DNA from: Citrobacter sp. FP75
Lineage (GTDB): Bacteria > Pseudomonadota > Gammaproteobacteria > Enterobacterales > Enterobacteriaceae
Assembly: GCF_018342065.1 (NCBI RefSeq)
Contig: NZ_JAFDOE010000003.1
Coordinates: forward strand, 1-64,000
Length of the DNA: 64,000 bases
Direction of reading: 5' to 3'
In this document: positions 23,524 to 35,969 of the stretch, piece by piece
Position numbering within the stretch: the stretch's first letter is position 1
Layout: the number at the start of each line of letters is the position of its first letter
The notes under the pieces: model-generated
What the model was told of the DNA's origin: nothing
Database searches by the model: none
Seen by the model: the letters and a program-made list of their open reading frames with translations, nothing else
Program-made: the position numbers and the translations under genes

Positions 23524-24252
23524 ATGGAAGGATGGCAGCGCGCATTTGTCCTGCATAGCCGCCCCTGGAGCGAAACCAGTTTAGTACTGGACGTCTTCAC
23601 GGAAGAGTCGGGTCGCGTGCGCCTTGTCGCTAAAGGTGCACGTTCCAAACGTTCTAATCTTAAAGGCGCTCTCCAACCTTTTACCCCGTTGTTACTTCGC
23701 TTTGGCGGACGTGGTGAGGTCAAAACCCTACGTAGTGCTGAAGCTGTCTCTCTGGCGCTCCCGCTTAGCGGAATCACGCTGTACAGCGGTCTGTATATCA
23801 ACGAGCTCATTTCTCGCGTGCTTGAGTACGAGACCCGCTTTTCTGAACTCTTTTTCGACTACCTGAACTGTATTCAGGCGCTGGCTGGCGCGACAGGTTC
23901 GCCAGAGCCTGCGCTGCGTCGCTTTGAACTGGCGTTGCTCGGTCATCTGGGCTACGGCGTGGATTTTACCCACTGTGCGGGCAGCGGCGAGCCGGTGGAT
24001 GACACTATGACCTATCGCTATCGGGAAGAGAAAGGGTTTATCGCCAGCGTCGTTATTGATAACAACACCTTTACCGGACGCCATCTCAAAGCGCTTGAGT
24101 CGCGTGAATTTCCGGATGCTGATACGTTACGCGCCGCGAAACGCTTTACCCGCATGGCGTTAAAGCCGTATCTTGGTGGTAAGCCGTTAAAAAGCCGGGA
24201 ACTGTTCCGGCAATTTATGCCAAAACGCGCAGTAAAAACAAATAATGAATAA
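23524..24252 (+). CDS. recO: DNA repair protein RecO
   Basis: RecO works with RecR and RecF to load RecA on SSB-coated DNA during gap repair. The second of two adjacent ATGs ([11 protein letters not shown]) gives 242 residues as in E. coli. The N-terminal OB fold is followed by a helical domain. The zinc-finger cysteines seen in some RecO families are absent, as is usual in enterics. It lies 29 bp after era. Confidence 0.96.
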   Translation: MEGWQRAFVLHSRPWSETSLVLDVFTEESGRVRLVAKGARSKRSNLKGALQPFTPLLLRFGGRGEVKTLRSAEAVSLALPLSGITLYSGLYINELISRVLEYETRFSELFFDYLNCIQALAGATGSPEPALRRFELALLGHLGYGVDFTHCAGSGEPVDDTMTYRYREEKGFIASVVIDNNTFTGRHLKALESREFPDADTLRAAKRFTRMALKPYLGGKPLKSRELFRQFMPKRAVKTNNE

Positions 24253-24263
24253 CGAGGATTGTC

Positions 24264-24994
24264 ATGGCTGAATTACTGTTAGGCGTCAACATTGACCACA
24301 TTGCCACGTTACGTAATGCACGCGGCACCGCATACCCGGACCCGGTTCAGGCGGCGTTTATCGTTGAGCAAGCGGGAGCGGATGGTATTACCGTTCATCT
24401 GCGTGAAGACCGCCGTCATATTACCGACAGAGATGTGCGTATTCTGCGTCAAACGCTGGATACGCGCATGAATCTGGAAATGGCGGTGACGGAAGAGATG
24501 CTGGCCATCGCCGTTGAGACAAAGCCACATTTTTGCTGCCTGGTGCCAGAAAAGCGTCAGGAAGTCACCACCGAAGGCGGTCTGGACGTAGCGGGCCAGC
24601 GTGACAAAATGCGTGACGCCTGCAAACGCCTGGCGGACGCAGGCATTCTGGTTTCACTGTTTATCGATGCCGATGAAGAACAAATTAAAGCCGCTGCTGA
24701 CGTTGGCGCGCCGTACATTGAAATTCACACCGGCTGCTATGCCGATGCGAAAACCGATGCGGAACAGGCCAGCGAATTAGCGCGTATTGCGAAAGCAGCG
24801 ACTTTTGCGGCAGGTCTGGGCTTGAAGGTGAATGCCGGTCACGGCCTGACGTATCACAACGTCAAAGCCATTGCGCGGATCCCGGAAATGCATGAGCTGA
24901 ACATTGGTCATGCGATCATCGGACGCGCGGTGATGAGCGGTCTGAAAGAGGCGGTAGTAGAAATGAAACGCCTGATGCTGGAAGCGCGTGGCTA

Positions 24995-24995
<1 letters not shown>
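24264..24995 (+). CDS. pdxJ: Pyridoxine 5'-phosphate synthase
   Basis: PdxJ condenses 1-deoxy-D-xylulose 5-phosphate with 3-amino-2-oxopropyl phosphate to form pyridoxine 5'-phosphate. It is a 243-residue TIM barrel with the conserved N-terminus [16 protein letters not shown] and the phosphate-binding [14 protein letters not shown]. Its stop overlaps the acpS start (TAATG). Confidence 0.98.
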
Positions 24996-25650
<655 letters not shown>

Positions 25651-25687
25651 TCACAAATCGGGCGGGCATTATACGCGCATTCTTTGC

Positions 25688-26536
25688 TCAGACCAGTTTT
25701 TTTACCAGTGCTTCGCTGTGGCGAATGCGTTCCGGGGCATGCTCGAGATCCTGCTGCACCAGCGCCATAAACAGTAAATCTGTCAGCATCATTTGCGCGT
25801 GGGTGGAGGAAATCGCGGCGCTGCGCGTGGCCTGTTCCTCGGCAATGGTGTACAGACAACGGGTGGCGCGCTGCTGTAAGGCATTAGGCGTAAACCCGGT
25901 AATAGCAAGGATTTTGGCCCCGGTACGCAACGTTTCATCCGCAGCCAGATTCAGTTCGCGGCGTTCTCCGGTATACGAAATGGCGACCAGCAGATCGTTG
26001 GGTGAAAGCGCCTGTACCGTCGCCAGCAGGGCGTGCATATCGCGTTCAACCACTGCGTTAAAACCTATCTTCAATAGCTTCCAGGCAAAATTTTGCGCCA
26101 CCAGCCCCGAGGCACCGATCCCGGTCAGGATAATGCGTCGGGCAGAGCGCAGCATCGTGACGCTTTCCATCAGTTTTTCTTCGCTATTGACGTCCAGCGT
26201 GGCATGCATCGCCGCCACGTTCTCCTGAATCAACTTCTCACCCACCAGGCGCATCGGGTCGTCGCCGCGAATCTGATTGTGCACCGGAACAGAATGCGGA
26301 TTGGGATTGCTTGCCAGCGCTTCACTGATGGCCAGTTTGAGTGCCGGAAAACCTTTAAACCCCATTTTTTGCGCGAACTTCACGACGCTGGACTGGCTAA
26401 CGCCCGCTTCAAAGGCCAGTTGTTGTGAGCTGAGATGACGCGCATTATCCGGCTGCGTAAGAAGATAATCCGCAAGCTTTTTATCGCTTTGTGCGAGGTC
26501 CGGGTAACGCTGACGAATGCGAATCAAACAGTTCAT
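25688..26536 (-). CDS. yfhH: RpiR/MurR-family transcriptional regulator YfhH
   Basis: A 282-residue regulator beginning MNCLIRIRQRY with AGGAGA upstream. The N-terminal ~77 residues are an HTH of the RpiR type (LSSQQLAFEAGVSQSSVVKF). The C-terminal SIS sugar-phosphate domain has ILTGIGASGLVAQNFAWKL and AISYTGERRELNLAA. E. coli YfhH is nearly the same length. Here it is divergent from a murQ-type gene and a PTS permease, so it most likely senses their phosphosugar, as MurR senses MurNAc-6-phosphate. Two palindromes between them are candidate operators. Confidence 0.92.
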   Translation of the reverse strand: MNCLIRIRQRYPDLAQSDKKLADYLLTQPDNARHLSSQQLAFEAGVSQSSVVKFAQKMGFKGFPALKLAISEALASNPNPHSVPVHNQIRGDDPMRLVGEKLIQENVAAMHATLDVNSEEKLMESVTMLRSARRIILTGIGASGLVAQNFAWKLLKIGFNAVVERDMHALLATVQALSPNDLLVAISYTGERRELNLAADETLRTGAKILAITGFTPNALQQRATRCLYTIAEEQATRSAAISSTHAQMMLTDLLFMALVQQDLEHAPERIRHSEALVKKLV

Positions 26537-26594
26537 GCTGTCTCCTGGCGAAAACGTGATGGCGATTACAAAACAAAATTTCACTCGCCTGGAT

Positions 26595-26639
26595 GAATAT
26601 AATATTCCATTATGACGGATTATTATGAATTAAAAATTC
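26595..26639. promoter_or_regulatory. Paired palindromes between yfhH and murQ
   Basis: GAATATAATATTC (26595-26607) and GAATTAAAAATTC (26627-26639) are both 13-bp perfect inverted repeats of the form GAAT-N5-ATTC. Their centres are 32 bp apart, three helical turns. They lie in the divergent promoter region. Binding by YfhH is inferred from position only. Confidence 0.5.
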
Positions 26640-26653
26640 CTAAGGAACAAAAA

Positions 26654-27547
26654 ATGAATCTCGGTGCGTTAGTGTCAGAAACCCGCAATCCACAGACGAT
26701 GGATCTCGATGCGCTATCCACGCTTGAGCTGGTACATCGCTTTAATCAACAGGATACGCTGGTAGCGGAAGCAGTAAAAGCGACACTGTCTGAAGTTGCG
26801 CATGCGGTTGATGCGGCAGCGAAAGCGTTGAAAGCAGGTGGGCGGATTATTTACATGGGCGCAGGAACCAGCGGGCGCCTCGGCGTGCTGGATGCCTCTG
26901 AATGCCCGCCAACCTTCGGCGTGCCACACGGGCTGGTGGTTGGGCTGATTGCCGGTGGGCCGGGGGCGTTGTTGAAGGCGGTTGAAGGTGCAGAAGATAA
27001 CCCGCAGCTCGGGGAAGATGACCTGCGGGCGCTGAATCTGACCGCGCAGGATCTGGTTGTTGGCCTGGCGGCATCTGGCTGTACACCGTATGTGATTGGT
27101 GGGCTGAAATATGCGCGTTCGGTGGGCTGTACGACGGTAGCGATTTCCTGTAACCCGGACTCACCGATTGCCCGCGAAGCGGATATCGCCATCTCTGTGG
27201 TGGTTGGCCCGGAGGCGCTAACCGGTTCAACCCGCCTGAAGTCGGGTACCGCGCAGAAACTGGTGCTGAATATGATCTCCACCGGAGCAATGGTGAAATT
27301 TGGCAAGGTGTATCAGAACCTGATGGTGGATATGAAAGCGACCAACGCCAAGCTGGTCGATCGCGCGTGTCGTATGGTGGTGGAAGCCACCGGGATTGCG
27401 CGTGAAGAGGCAGAAACGTTATTAGAGCAAACTGACTTTGATGTTAAACCCGCCATTCTGATGGCGTTGACCGGGCTGGATGCGACGGCAGCCAGAGCAA
27501 AACTCTCCGCTCACCAGGGTTTTTTACGCGCGGCATTAGAACACTAA
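26654..27547 (+). CDS. murQ: N-acetylmuramic acid 6-phosphate etherase (MurQ family)
   Basis: MurQ enzymes split the lactyl ether of MurNAc 6-phosphate to give GlcNAc 6-phosphate and D-lactate in peptidoglycan sugar recycling. The start [12 protein letters not shown] has AAGGA 7 bases upstream and gives 297 residues (E. coli MurQ 298). The SIS fold carries [35 protein letters not shown] and [19 protein letters not shown]. Sequence and locus differ from the E. coli murQ of the murR-murQ-murP cluster, so this may be a second copy or the only one in this genome. It lies 9 bp before the PTS gene. Confidence 0.9.
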   Translation: MNLGALVSETRNPQTMDLDALSTLELVHRFNQQDTLVAEAVKATLSEVAHAVDAAAKALKAGGRIIYMGAGTSGRLGVLDASECPPTFGVPHGLVVGLIAGGPGALLKAVEGAEDNPQLGEDDLRALNLTAQDLVVGLAASGCTPYVIGGLKYARSVGCTTVAISCNPDSPIAREADIAISVVVGPEALTGSTRLKSGTAQKLVLNMISTGAMVKFGKVYQNLMVDMKATNAKLVDRACRMVVEATGIAREEAETLLEQTDFDVKPAILMALTGLDATAARAKLSAHQGFLRAALEH

Positions 27548-27556
27548 GAGGTGCAC

Positions 27557-28921
27557 ATGGACAAAACGGCGGCGCTTGCCAGCGATATCCTGCTGGGAGT
27601 AGGCGGAGAAAAAAATATTCTGCGCCTGGAAAACTGTATGACCCGCGTCAGGGTAGAAGTACAGAATGACGACCAACTGGATATTTCCCGGTTGAAGCAG
27701 TTGCCTGGCGTCAGCGGCTATGTGAAGCAGGGGGCGCAGCACCAGATTATCGTTGGTCCCGGTAAGGCCGCCAAAGTAGTGGATGCCATGCGTTCTTTGA
27801 TTGCCGATGACGGCGAACGTCCGGATGCAAACGACATTGAGCGCACGAAGTCAGAGGTTAAAGCGAAGTACAAAGCACCCATGAGCGATGCGCTGCGTAA
27901 ACTGGCGAACGTCTTTATTCCGCTGATCCCGGCGTTTATCGCCTCCGGTTTGATTACCGGCATTATTAACATTCTGAAGCGCCCGGATATTGTGGGCGAT
28001 TTTGCCACCCATTATCCCAATATGCTGGGGCTGATGGGCATCTTCGGCAGCGCCGTTTTTGCCATCATGAATATTCTGGTGGGAGTGAATACCGCCAAAG
28101 TGTTTGGCGGTTCTCTTGCGATGGGGGGGGTGATGGCGGGGATTCTCTCCAGTCCGCAGTTGGCGCAAATTACGCTGTTTGGCGAAGCGCTACAGCCGGG
28201 GCGTGGCGGGGTCATTGCTGTGCTGCTGGTAGTGGCGCTGATGTGCTGGATCGAACGTAAATTCCGCGAGATGTTGCCGGAATCGCTTGAGCTGATCCTC
28301 AACCCGTTACTGACCACCCTCATTACCGGGACGATAGCGATTGTGGCGCTGCAACCGCTGGGCGGCTGGATTTCAGAATCCATTGCTCACGGAGCCTCCT
28401 GGGCTATCGATCGCGGCGGTTTCCTGGTCGGTGCGGTGCTGGCGGGAACCTTTTTGCCGCTGGTGTTAACTGGACTGCACCAGGGGCTGGTACCGATTCA
28501 CGTTGAGCTGGTGCAGGCGCATGGCTATAACGCGCTGTTTCCCATCCTGGCGATGGCGGGGGTCGGACAGATTGGCGCCGCGATTGCCGTGCTGATGAAA
28601 ACCCGTAACGCTCGGCTGAAGAAAGTGATCAAAGGCGCGCTGCCGGTAGGATTACTGGGCATCGGCGAACCGTTGATTTTTGGCGTGACGTTGCCGCTGG
28701 GTAAACCGTTTATCGGCGCTTGCCTTGGTGGTGCTGTTGGGGGGGCGCTAATCAGCTACTGGAAGGTGGCGACGGTTATCACTTTTGGTATCTCGGGATT
28801 ACCGCTGGCGCTGACGATTGTTGCCGGAAAAGTGATGTTCTATCTGTTAGGCTATCTCGTAGCGGTTATTGCCGGGTTCTTATTTACCTGGCTATTGGGG
28901 TTCAACGATCCAGAGGACTAA
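27557..28921 (+). CDS. PTS permease EIIBC, MurP-like (glucose/sucrose superfamily)
   Basis: A 454-residue sugar PTS membrane component. The IIB domain (1-~85) has the phosphorylated cysteine at position 27 in RLENCMTRVRV. The IIC domain (~105-454) has about ten membrane segments and the substrate-site motif GIGEPLIFGVTLPLGKPF. There is no IIA domain, so it would use the glucose IIA protein Crr, as MurP does. With murQ beside it the substrate is probably MurNAc or a MurNAc-containing sugar. ATG 27557 has AAGAGG upstream; a GTG two codons earlier is an alternative. pgpC begins 3 bases after the stop. Confidence 0.85.
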   Translation: MDKTAALASDILLGVGGEKNILRLENCMTRVRVEVQNDDQLDISRLKQLPGVSGYVKQGAQHQIIVGPGKAAKVVDAMRSLIADDGERPDANDIERTKSEVKAKYKAPMSDALRKLANVFIPLIPAFIASGLITGIINILKRPDIVGDFATHYPNMLGLMGIFGSAVFAIMNILVGVNTAKVFGGSLAMGGVMAGILSSPQLAQITLFGEALQPGRGGVIAVLLVVALMCWIERKFREMLPESLELILNPLLTTLITGTIAIVALQPLGGWISESIAHGASWAIDRGGFLVGAVLAGTFLPLVLTGLHQGLVPIHVELVQAHGYNALFPILAMAGVGQIGAAIAVLMKTRNARLKKVIKGALPVGLLGIGEPLIFGVTLPLGKPFIGACLGGAVGGALISYWKVATVITFGISGLPLALTIVAGKVMFYLLGYLVAVIAGFLFTWLLGFNDPED

Positions 28922-28924
28922 GGT

Positions 28925-29560
28925 TTGACCAATCACCAGCGTCGCGTTGTTTTTTTTGATTTGGACGGTACGTTACACCAGCAGGATATGTTCGGTAGTT
29001 TTCTGCGCTATCTGCTGCGCCGCCAACCGTTGAATGCGCTGCTTGTACTGCCGCTGTTACCGATTATCGCGGTGGCGATGTTGATCAAAGGGCGCGCCGC
29101 CCGCTGGCCAATGAGCCTGCTCCTGTGGGGATGCACTTTTGGTCGGTGTGAAGCGCGCCTGAAAGCCCATCAGACCGATTTTGTACGTTGGTTTCGCCAT
29201 AACGTGACGGCGTTTCCGCTCGTGCAGCAGCGCCTGACAACCTATCTGTTAAGCTCCGATGCTGACATTTGGTTGATCACCGGCTCCCCGCAGTCGCTGG
29301 TCGAGCAGGTTTACTTCGACACGCCGTGGCTCCCACGGGTGAATCTTATCGCCAGTCAAATGGCGCGCGGTTATGGCGGTTGGGTGCTGCCTCTGCGCTG
29401 TCTGGGCCATGAGAAAGTCACCCAGTTGGAACGCCACATTGGCGCGCCGCTGACTCTTTACAGCGGTTATAGCGACAGTAAGCAGGACAATCCATTGCTC
29501 TCGTTCTGTCAGCATCGCTGGCGCGTCACGCCGCGTGGAGAACTGCAACAACTCGAATAG
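28925..29560 (+). CDS. pgpC: Phosphatidylglycerophosphatase C
   Basis: PgpC (YfhB) dephosphorylates phosphatidylglycerophosphate in the inner membrane. The 211 residues equal E. coli. The HAD-type nucleophile motif is VVFFDLDGTLHQQD, a hydrophobic segment LNALLVLPLLPIIAVAML spans the membrane, and the later motif is YSGYSDSKQDNPLL. The start is TTG at 28925, with its ribosome-binding site (AGGACTAAGG) inside the end of the PTS gene, suggesting co-translation with the upstream unit. Confidence 0.94.
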   Translation: MTNHQRRVVFFDLDGTLHQQDMFGSFLRYLLRRQPLNALLVLPLLPIIAVAMLIKGRAARWPMSLLLWGCTFGRCEARLKAHQTDFVRWFRHNVTAFPLVQQRLTTYLLSSDADIWLITGSPQSLVEQVYFDTPWLPRVNLIASQMARGYGGWVLPLRCLGHEKVTQLERHIGAPLTLYSGYSDSKQDNPLLSFCQHRWRVTPRGELQQLE

Positions 29561-29565
29561 AGTAA

Positions 29566-30114
<549 letters not shown>

Positions 30115-30122
30115 ACGCGCCA

Positions 30123-31673
30123 CTATTTCTCCTCCTTCTTCTGCGTGGAAAACAGCAGAGAAGGGGAGTGCAACAAATAGTTCGATGAGGTTTGAGAGAG
30201 AAACGCAGAGAGCGGGAATTTCTCTTTACCTAACAGTTCTGCGGGCGTCACCGCCGGATAATCCTGCGCCAACTGTTGCGATTCTACCGCCTGCTTTTCT
30301 TTCTCCTGCAGGTATCCCACCAGGCTTATCTGATACTTACGGATATTCTCTACATAGGCATAGGCTTCGTGACCCCGCGCATAGCCATAGGTCAGCTTTT
30401 TGTACCAGGGTTTTTGGCTGAGCAGCGGCAGGCGCTGTTTGACGTCGGCCCAACTGTCCGGGTTGCCTTTGGTTTTCACCGTTAGCGCGCGGGCATCCAG
30501 CATATGCGCATATCCCATGTTATAGGCGGCAAGCGCAAACCAGATCCGTTCTCCCTCGGGGACGGTATCCGGGACTTTACTCATCATATCCTGCAGATAG
30601 CGAGCGCCGCCGCTGATGCTCTGCTCGGCGTCGGTTCGGTCAGTCAGCCCGAGGCTCTGGGCGGTATTTTTGGTCAGCATCATCAGACCGCGTACGCCGG
30701 TCGGGGATGTTGCTTGCGCATCCCAGTGTGATTCCTGATAAGAGATTGCCGCCAGCAGTCGCCAGTCTATCTCCTGCGCATATTTCTCAAACAGCGGCTT
30801 GAGGTCCGGCAATACGCTGTCGACCGCACGTAAGAAAGTGCGGGTATCGACGTAGTCAAAATCATTGCCATGCCCGAGATATTTTTCTTCCAGCCGCGCA
30901 AGTGTTCCGTCTTCATTGATGGTGTTAAAGAAATCCAGCAGTGCGGCAGAAAGCGTATTGTCGTCATCCAGACGACTAAACCAGGTGACGGGCTGTTCGT
31001 CGGAGACATCCAGCGCCACGGCCAGCTCCGGATGTACGCGTTGGTACAGGCTGATGGCGACCGAATCGGCAATGGTGTAGTCCAGATTGCCATTGATGAC
31101 GTCATCGAGCAGTTCCGTGGTGCCCTTTTTGTCATCGACTTTCCAGCTCAGTTCAGGAAATTTTGTCTCTTTCAGGTGTTGCAGATCATTTACCACCACG
31201 TGTCCGGGGGCGATGGTCAGCTGTTTATCGTTCACGCTGGCCAGGGTTCGCGGACGATATTGCCCGACCCGATACACCAGCTGTTGTGAAACAGAGTAGT
31301 AGGTTGGGCCAGGCTGGTAATTTTTAACGCGTTCGCTGTTATACACCAGACCTGCGGCTAACAGGTCAGCGTTACCGTTATCCAGGTCGTCAAAAAGCTG
31401 ACTAATGTTCTGGCGTACGGTGACTTTTAACGTCACGCCTAAATAGCTGGCGAACTGTTGGGCCAGCTCATAATCCAGCCCGAACCGTTTCCCGGTAAGG
31501 GTGGAATACGTCAAGGGGGAGTCAATGGTACTGACGCGCAGCTCTCCCCGCGATTGAATGGCGGCGATACGATTGTCGGCTTTACCGAACCAGGGAATAG
31601 ATGGCCACAGGGCCGCTGCCAGCAGCAACGTCAATATGCCGATAAACAGATAATTAATCTTTAATTTTTTCAA
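30123..31673 (-). CDS. mltF: Membrane-bound lytic murein transglycosylase F
   Basis: MltF (YfhD) cleaves peptidoglycan glycan strands to 1,6-anhydro products at the outer membrane. It has 516 residues (E. coli 518). After a signal-like hydrophobic N-terminus ([16 protein letters not shown]) comes a family 3 solute-binding-like domain (~45-265) that acts as a regulatory module. The SLT domain (~290-450) follows, with catalytic Glu in [17 protein letters not shown] and VRGLMMLT. It is divergent from purL. Confidence 0.96.
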   Translation of the reverse strand: MKKLKINYLFIGILTLLLAAALWPSIPWFGKADNRIAAIQSRGELRVSTIDSPLTYSTLTGKRFGLDYELAQQFASYLGVTLKVTVRQNISQLFDDLDNGNADLLAAGLVYNSERVKNYQPGPTYYSVSQQLVYRVGQYRPRTLASVNDKQLTIAPGHVVVNDLQHLKETKFPELSWKVDDKKGTTELLDDVINGNLDYTIADSVAISLYQRVHPELAVALDVSDEQPVTWFSRLDDDNTLSAALLDFFNTINEDGTLARLEEKYLGHGNDFDYVDTRTFLRAVDSVLPDLKPLFEKYAQEIDWRLLAAISYQESHWDAQATSPTGVRGLMMLTKNTAQSLGLTDRTDAEQSISGGARYLQDMMSKVPDTVPEGERIWFALAAYNMGYAHMLDARALTVKTKGNPDSWADVKQRLPLLSQKPWYKKLTYGYARGHEAYAYVENIRKYQISLVGYLQEKEKQAVESQQLAQDYPAVTPAELLGKEKFPLSAFLSQTSSNYLLHSPSLLFSTQKKEEK

Positions 31674-31838
31674 TTAGTTAATTCTCTGAACCGTGCGTTT
31701 TTTCAGCCTGCTATGGTCGGGGTTAAGAAGTGAATTCATCATTAATGAGCGGCATTTTGCTTAAACTTACGTCAGTTGGCAACTCATTCAGAATGACAGT
31801 CGCATTAGATGATAACAGGAGGACGTGATTTTATTTCG

Positions 31839-31877
31839 ACGCAAACGGTTTCGTCTGCGCGGTAGATTCTTTATAAT
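31839..31877 (+). promoter_or_regulatory. purL promoter with PurR operator
   Basis: ACGCAAACGGTTTCGT (31839-31854) fits the PurR box. TATAAT at 31872-31877 is an ideal -10, and the -35 region (31849-31854) lies within the operator, so hypoxanthine/guanine-bound PurR would block polymerase. The remaining mltF-purL gap shows nothing else clear. Confidence 0.9.
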
Positions 31878-31941
31878 GACGCCCGTTTCCCCCCTTGCGC
31901 ACACTTATAAGCGCCTCAGGCGCTTCGAAGACGAGAGACTT

Positions 31942-34900
31942 ATGATGGAAATTCTGCGTGGTTCGCCTGCACTGTCTGCATTCCGTATTAACAAACTGCT
32001 GGCGCGTTTTCAGGCTGCCAATCTTCAGGTCCACACTATTTACGCCGAGTATGTCCATTTTGCTGACCTGAATGCCCCGTTAAACGAGGATGAGCATGCG
32101 CAACTTGCACGCCTGTTGAAATACGGTCCGAGTCTCAGCAGCCATGTCCCTGAGGGCAAACTGCTGCTGGTTACACCTCGCCCGGGCACCATCTCCCCCT
32201 GGTCTTCTAAAGCGACTGACATTGCCCACAACTGCGGCTTGCAGCAGATTAACCGTCTGGAACGTGGCGTCGCCTGGTATGTTGAAGCCTCCACGCTGAG
32301 CGCTGAACAGTGGCAGGAAGTGGCTGCCATGCTGCACGACCGCATGATGGAAACGGTTTTCTCTGCGCTGGATGATGCACAAGCGCTGTTTGTTCGCCAC
32401 CAGCCGGCACCGGTTTCCAGCGTTGATCTGCTGGGCGCAGGCCGCCAGGCGCTGATCGACGCTAACCTGCGTTTGGGTCTTGCGCTGGCAGACGATGAAA
32501 TCGACTATTTACAGGATGCGTTTATCAAACTGGGGCGCAACCCGAACGACATCGAACTGTACATGTTTGCGCAGGCTAACTCTGAGCACTGCCGCCATAA
32601 GATTTTTAACGCCGACTGGGTTATCGACGGTAAACCGCAGCCGAAGTCGCTGTTCAAGATGATTAAAAATACCTTCGAAACCACGCCGGATCACGTTCTG
32701 TCTGCGTATAAAGACAACGCGGCGGTAATGGAAGGCTCTGAAGTGGGCCGCTACTTTGCCGACCACAAAACCGGTCGCTACGATTTCCATCAGGAGCCTG
32801 CGCATATCCTGATGAAGGTTGAAACCCATAACCACCCGACCGCTATCTCTCCGTGGCCGGGCGCGGCAACCGGTTCCGGCGGTGAAATCCGCGATGAGGG
32901 CGCAACCGGGCGCGGCGCGAAGCCGAAAGCCGGGCTGGTGGGTTTCTCTGTGTCTAACCTGCGTATTCCGGGTTTTGAACAGCCGTGGGAAGAAGATTTC
33001 GGCAAGCCGGATCGTATCGTTACCGCACTGGATATCATGACCGAAGGCCCGCTGGGCGGCGCGGCGTTTAACAACGAATTTGGTCGCCCGGCGTTGACCG
33101 GCTACTTCCGTACCTATGAAGAGAAAGTGAACAGCCACAACGGCGAAGAGCTGCGCGGCTATCACAAACCTGTCATGCTGGCCGGTGGGATCGGCAACAT
33201 CCGCGCCGATCACGTGCAGAAAGGCGAGATCGTCGTCGGTGCGAAGCTGATTGTCCTCGGTGGTCCGGCGATGAATATCGGGCTTGGCGGCGGGGCGGCT
33301 TCTTCAATGACGTCCGGCCAGTCCGACGCCGATCTGGATTTCGCTTCCGTACAGCGCGACAACCCGGAAATGGAACGTCGCTGCCAGGAAGTTATCGACC
33401 GCTGCTGGCAGATGGGTGACGCGAACCCGATTCTGTTTATCCACGACGTGGGTGCGGGCGGTTTATCTAATGCGATGCCGGAGCTGGTTAGTGACGGCGG
33501 GCGCGGCGGTAAGTTTGAGCTGCGCGATATCTTAAGCGATGAGCCTGGCATGAGCCCGCTGGAGATCTGGTGTAACGAATCCCAGGAGCGCTACGTTCTG
33601 GCGGTTGCCGCTGACCAGTTGCCGTTGTTTGACGAACTGTGTAAGCGCGAGCGCGCGCCGTATGCGGTGATCGGTGAGGCCACCGAAGAGCAGCATCTTT
33701 CGATGAATGACCGTCATTTCGATAATCAGCCGATTGATTTACCGCTCGACGTGCTGCTGGGCAAAACGCCAAAAATGACCCGCGATGTGCAAACGCTGAA
33801 GGCGAAAGGCGAGCAGCTTGCGCGTGAGCAGATTACGCTGGCCGATGCGGTCAACCGCGTGCTGCACCTGCCTGCCGTCGCAGAAAAAACATTCCTCGTG
33901 ACGATTGGCGACCGTACCGTGACCGGTATGGTGGCGCGTGACCAGATGGTGGGGCCGTGGCAGATCCCGGTAGCCAACTGCGCGGTCACTACCGCAAGCC
34001 TTGATAGCTATTACGGCGAAGCGATGTCGATCGGCGAACGTGCGCCGGTCGCGCTGCTGGATTTCTCTGCTTCTGCTCGTCTGGCGGTAGGTGAGGCGCT
34101 GACCAACATTGCGGCAACGCAGATTGGCGATATCAAACGCATCAAGCTGTCGGCAAACTGGATGGCGGCGGCGGGTCACCCTGGCGAAGACGCCGGACTG
34201 TACGAAGCGGTCAAAGCGGTAGGGGAAGAACTGTGCCCGGCGCTTGGCCTGACCATTCCGGTGGGTAAAGACTCCATGTCGATGAAAACCCGCTGGCAGG
34301 AAGGTAACGAACAGCGCGAAATGACTTCGCCGCTGTCGCTGGTGATCACCGCGTTTGCCCGCGTGGAAGATGTTCGTCACACCATTACCCCGCAGCTCTC
34401 AACCGAAGACAACGCCCTGTTGCTGATTGATCTGGGACGTGGTCACAACGCGCTGGGTGCGACTGCACTGGCGCAGGTTTACCGTCAACTGGGCGACAAA
34501 CCGGCGGATGTACGCAACGTTGCGCAGTTGAAAGGCTTCTACGATGCTATGCAGGCGCTGGTTGCCGCGCGTAAGCTGCTGGCCTACCACGACCGTTCTG
34601 ACGGCGGTCTGCTGGTGACGCTGGCAGAAATGGCCTTTACCGGCCACTGCGGTATTCAGGCAGATATCAGCACGCTCGGTGATGACTGCCTGGCGGCGCT
34701 GTTTAACGAAGAATTGGGCGCAGTGATTCAGGTTCGCGCGGCGGATCGTGAAGCCGTGGAGGCGATTCTGGCACAGCATGGCCTTGGTGACTGCGTTCAC
34801 TATGTCGGCCAGGCTGAAGTCAGCGATCGCTTTGTGATTGCTGCCAACGGACAGACCGTGTTTAGCGAAAGCCGTTCGACGTTGCGTATGTGGTGGGCAG

Positions 34901-35829
34901 AAACCACCTGGCAGATGCAGCGCCTGCGCGACAACCCGGAATGTGCCGATCAGGAACACGACGCTAAAGCCAACGATGCCGATCCGGGACTTAACGTAAA
35001 ACTGTCTTTTGATATCAACGAAGACGTTGCTGCCCCGTACATCGCGACCGGTGCGCGTCCAAAAGTGGCCGTGCTGCGTGAGCAGGGCGTTAACTCCCAC
35101 GTTGAGATGGCGGCGGCTTTCCACCGTGCGGGCTTTGACGCCATCGACGTTCACATGAGCGATCTGCTGGGTGGACGCATCGGTCTGGGGAATTTCCAGG
35201 CGCTGGTGGCCTGTGGCGGCTTCTCTTACGGCGACGTACTGGGTGCCGGAGAAGGTTGGGCGAAATCCATTCTGTTCAACAATCGCGTGCGCGATGAGTT
35301 TGAAACCTTCTTCCATCGCCCGCAGACGCTGGCGCTCGGGGTGTGTAACGGTTGTCAGATGATGTCTAACCTGCGTGAACTGATCCCGGGCAGCGACCTG
35401 TGGCCACGCTTTGTGCGTAATCACTCAGACCGTTTTGAAGCGCGCTTTAGCCTGGTGGAAGTCGCCAGCAGTCCATCTTTGCTGCTGCAAGGTATGGAAG
35501 GCTCACGTATGCCAATCGCCGTTTCTCACGGCGAGGGCCATGTAGAAGTGCGTGACGGCGCGCATCTGGCTCAGCTTGAAAGCAAAGGTCTGGTGGCGCT
35601 GCGTTTCGTCGACAACTTCGGTAAGGTCACCGAAACCTATCCGGCTAACCCGAACGGTTCGCCGAACGGGATCACCGCGGTGACCAGCGAGAATGGACGC
35701 GTGACGATTATGATGCCGCACCCGGAACGTGTGTTCCGTACCGTGAGCAACTCCTGGCACCCGGAAAACTGGGGCGAGGACAGCCCGTGGATGCGAATCT
35801 TCCGTAACGCGCGTAAACAACTTGGTTAA
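31942..35829 (+). CDS. purL: Phosphoribosylformylglycinamidine synthase
   Basis: PurL converts FGAR, glutamine and ATP to FGAM, the fourth step of purine synthesis. Starting at MMEILRGSP it has 1295 residues as in E. coli; in-frame readings further upstream run through the promoter and operator. It is the large single-chain type: an N-terminal PurS-like region, two FGAM synthetase halves ([29 protein letters not shown]), and a C-terminal glutaminase domain from ~1040 with nucleophile Cys in [10 protein letters not shown] and His/Glu in [10 protein letters not shown]. Confidence 0.98.
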   Translation: MMEILRGSPALSAFRINKLLARFQAANLQVHTIYAEYVHFADLNAPLNEDEHAQLARLLKYGPSLSSHVPEGKLLLVTPRPGTISPWSSKATDIAHNCGLQQINRLERGVAWYVEASTLSAEQWQEVAAMLHDRMMETVFSALDDAQALFVRHQPAPVSSVDLLGAGRQALIDANLRLGLALADDEIDYLQDAFIKLGRNPNDIELYMFAQANSEHCRHKIFNADWVIDGKPQPKSLFKMIKNTFETTPDHVLSAYKDNAAVMEGSEVGRYFADHKTGRYDFHQEPAHILMKVETHNHPTAISPWPGAATGSGGEIRDEGATGRGAKPKAGLVGFSVSNLRIPGFEQPWEEDFGKPDRIVTALDIMTEGPLGGAAFNNEFGRPALTGYFRTYEEKVNSHNGEELRGYHKPVMLAGGIGNIRADHVQKGEIVVGAKLIVLGGPAMNIGLGGGAASSMTSGQSDADLDFASVQRDNPEMERRCQEVIDRCWQMGDANPILFIHDVGAGGLSNAMPELVSDGGRGGKFELRDILSDEPGMSPLEIWCNESQERYVLAVAADQLPLFDELCKRERAPYAVIGEATEEQHLSMNDRHFDNQPIDLPLDVLLGKTPKMTRDVQTLKAKGEQLAREQITLADAVNRVLHLPAVAEKTFLVTIGDRTVTGMVARDQMVGPWQIPVANCAVTTASLDSYYGEAMSIGERAPVALLDFSASARLAVGEALTNIAATQIGDIKRIKLSANWMAAAGHPGEDAGLYEAVKAVGEELCPALGLTIPVGKDSMSMKTRWQEGNEQREMTSPLSLVITAFARVEDVRHTITPQLSTEDNALLLIDLGRGHNALGATALAQVYRQLGDKPADVRNVAQLKGFYDAMQALVAARKLLAYHDRSDGGLLVTLAEMAFTGHCGIQADISTLGDDCLAALFNEELGAVIQVRAADREAVEAILAQHGLGDCVHYVGQAEVSDRFVIAANGQTVFSESRSTLRMWWAETTWQMQRLRDNPECADQEHDAKANDADPGLNVKLSFDINEDVAAPYIATGARPKVAVLREQGVNSHVEMAAAFHRAGFDAIDVHMSDLLGGRIGLGNFQALVACGGFSYGDVLGAGEGWAKSILFNNRVRDEFETFFHRPQTLALGVCNGCQMMSNLRELIPGSDLWPRFVRNHSDRFEARFSLVEVASSPSLLLQGMEGSRMPIAVSHGEGHVEVRDGAHLAQLESKGLVALRFVDNFGKVTETYPANPNGSPNGITAVTSENGRVTIMMPHPERVFRTVSNSWHPENWGEDSPWMRIFRNARKQLG

Positions 35830-35854
35830 CGTAACTGCGTGATGTATCAAGCCC

Positions 35855-35893
35855 CTCCATGTGAGGTAATGCTTGTCAGTTAAGCATTATGGA
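35855..35893 (+). other. Structured hairpin after purL
   Basis: TAATGCTT/AAGCATTA pair over 8 bp with a 7-base loop (35867-35889), within an outer CTCCAT/ATGGAG pairing. A short T run comes only after several bases (ACTTTT), so it is a poor intrinsic terminator but may protect or end the purL mRNA. Confidence 0.55.
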
Positions 35894-35969
35894 GAACTTT
35901 TGATTCCGCTACAGGGTTCCGTTCACCTTAGCGGTATCATTTCTCTGAAGCACTGATACTCGTGAACGT

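Noticed and set aside
31825-31941. Extended N-terminus of PurL
   Set aside because: The extension contains the PurR box and the -10, so it cannot be translated from the main transcript; the E. coli start at 31942 fits.
34399-35424. 341-codon frame antisense to purL
   Set aside because: Shadow of purL codon bias; composition rich in His/Gln/Arg without domain features.
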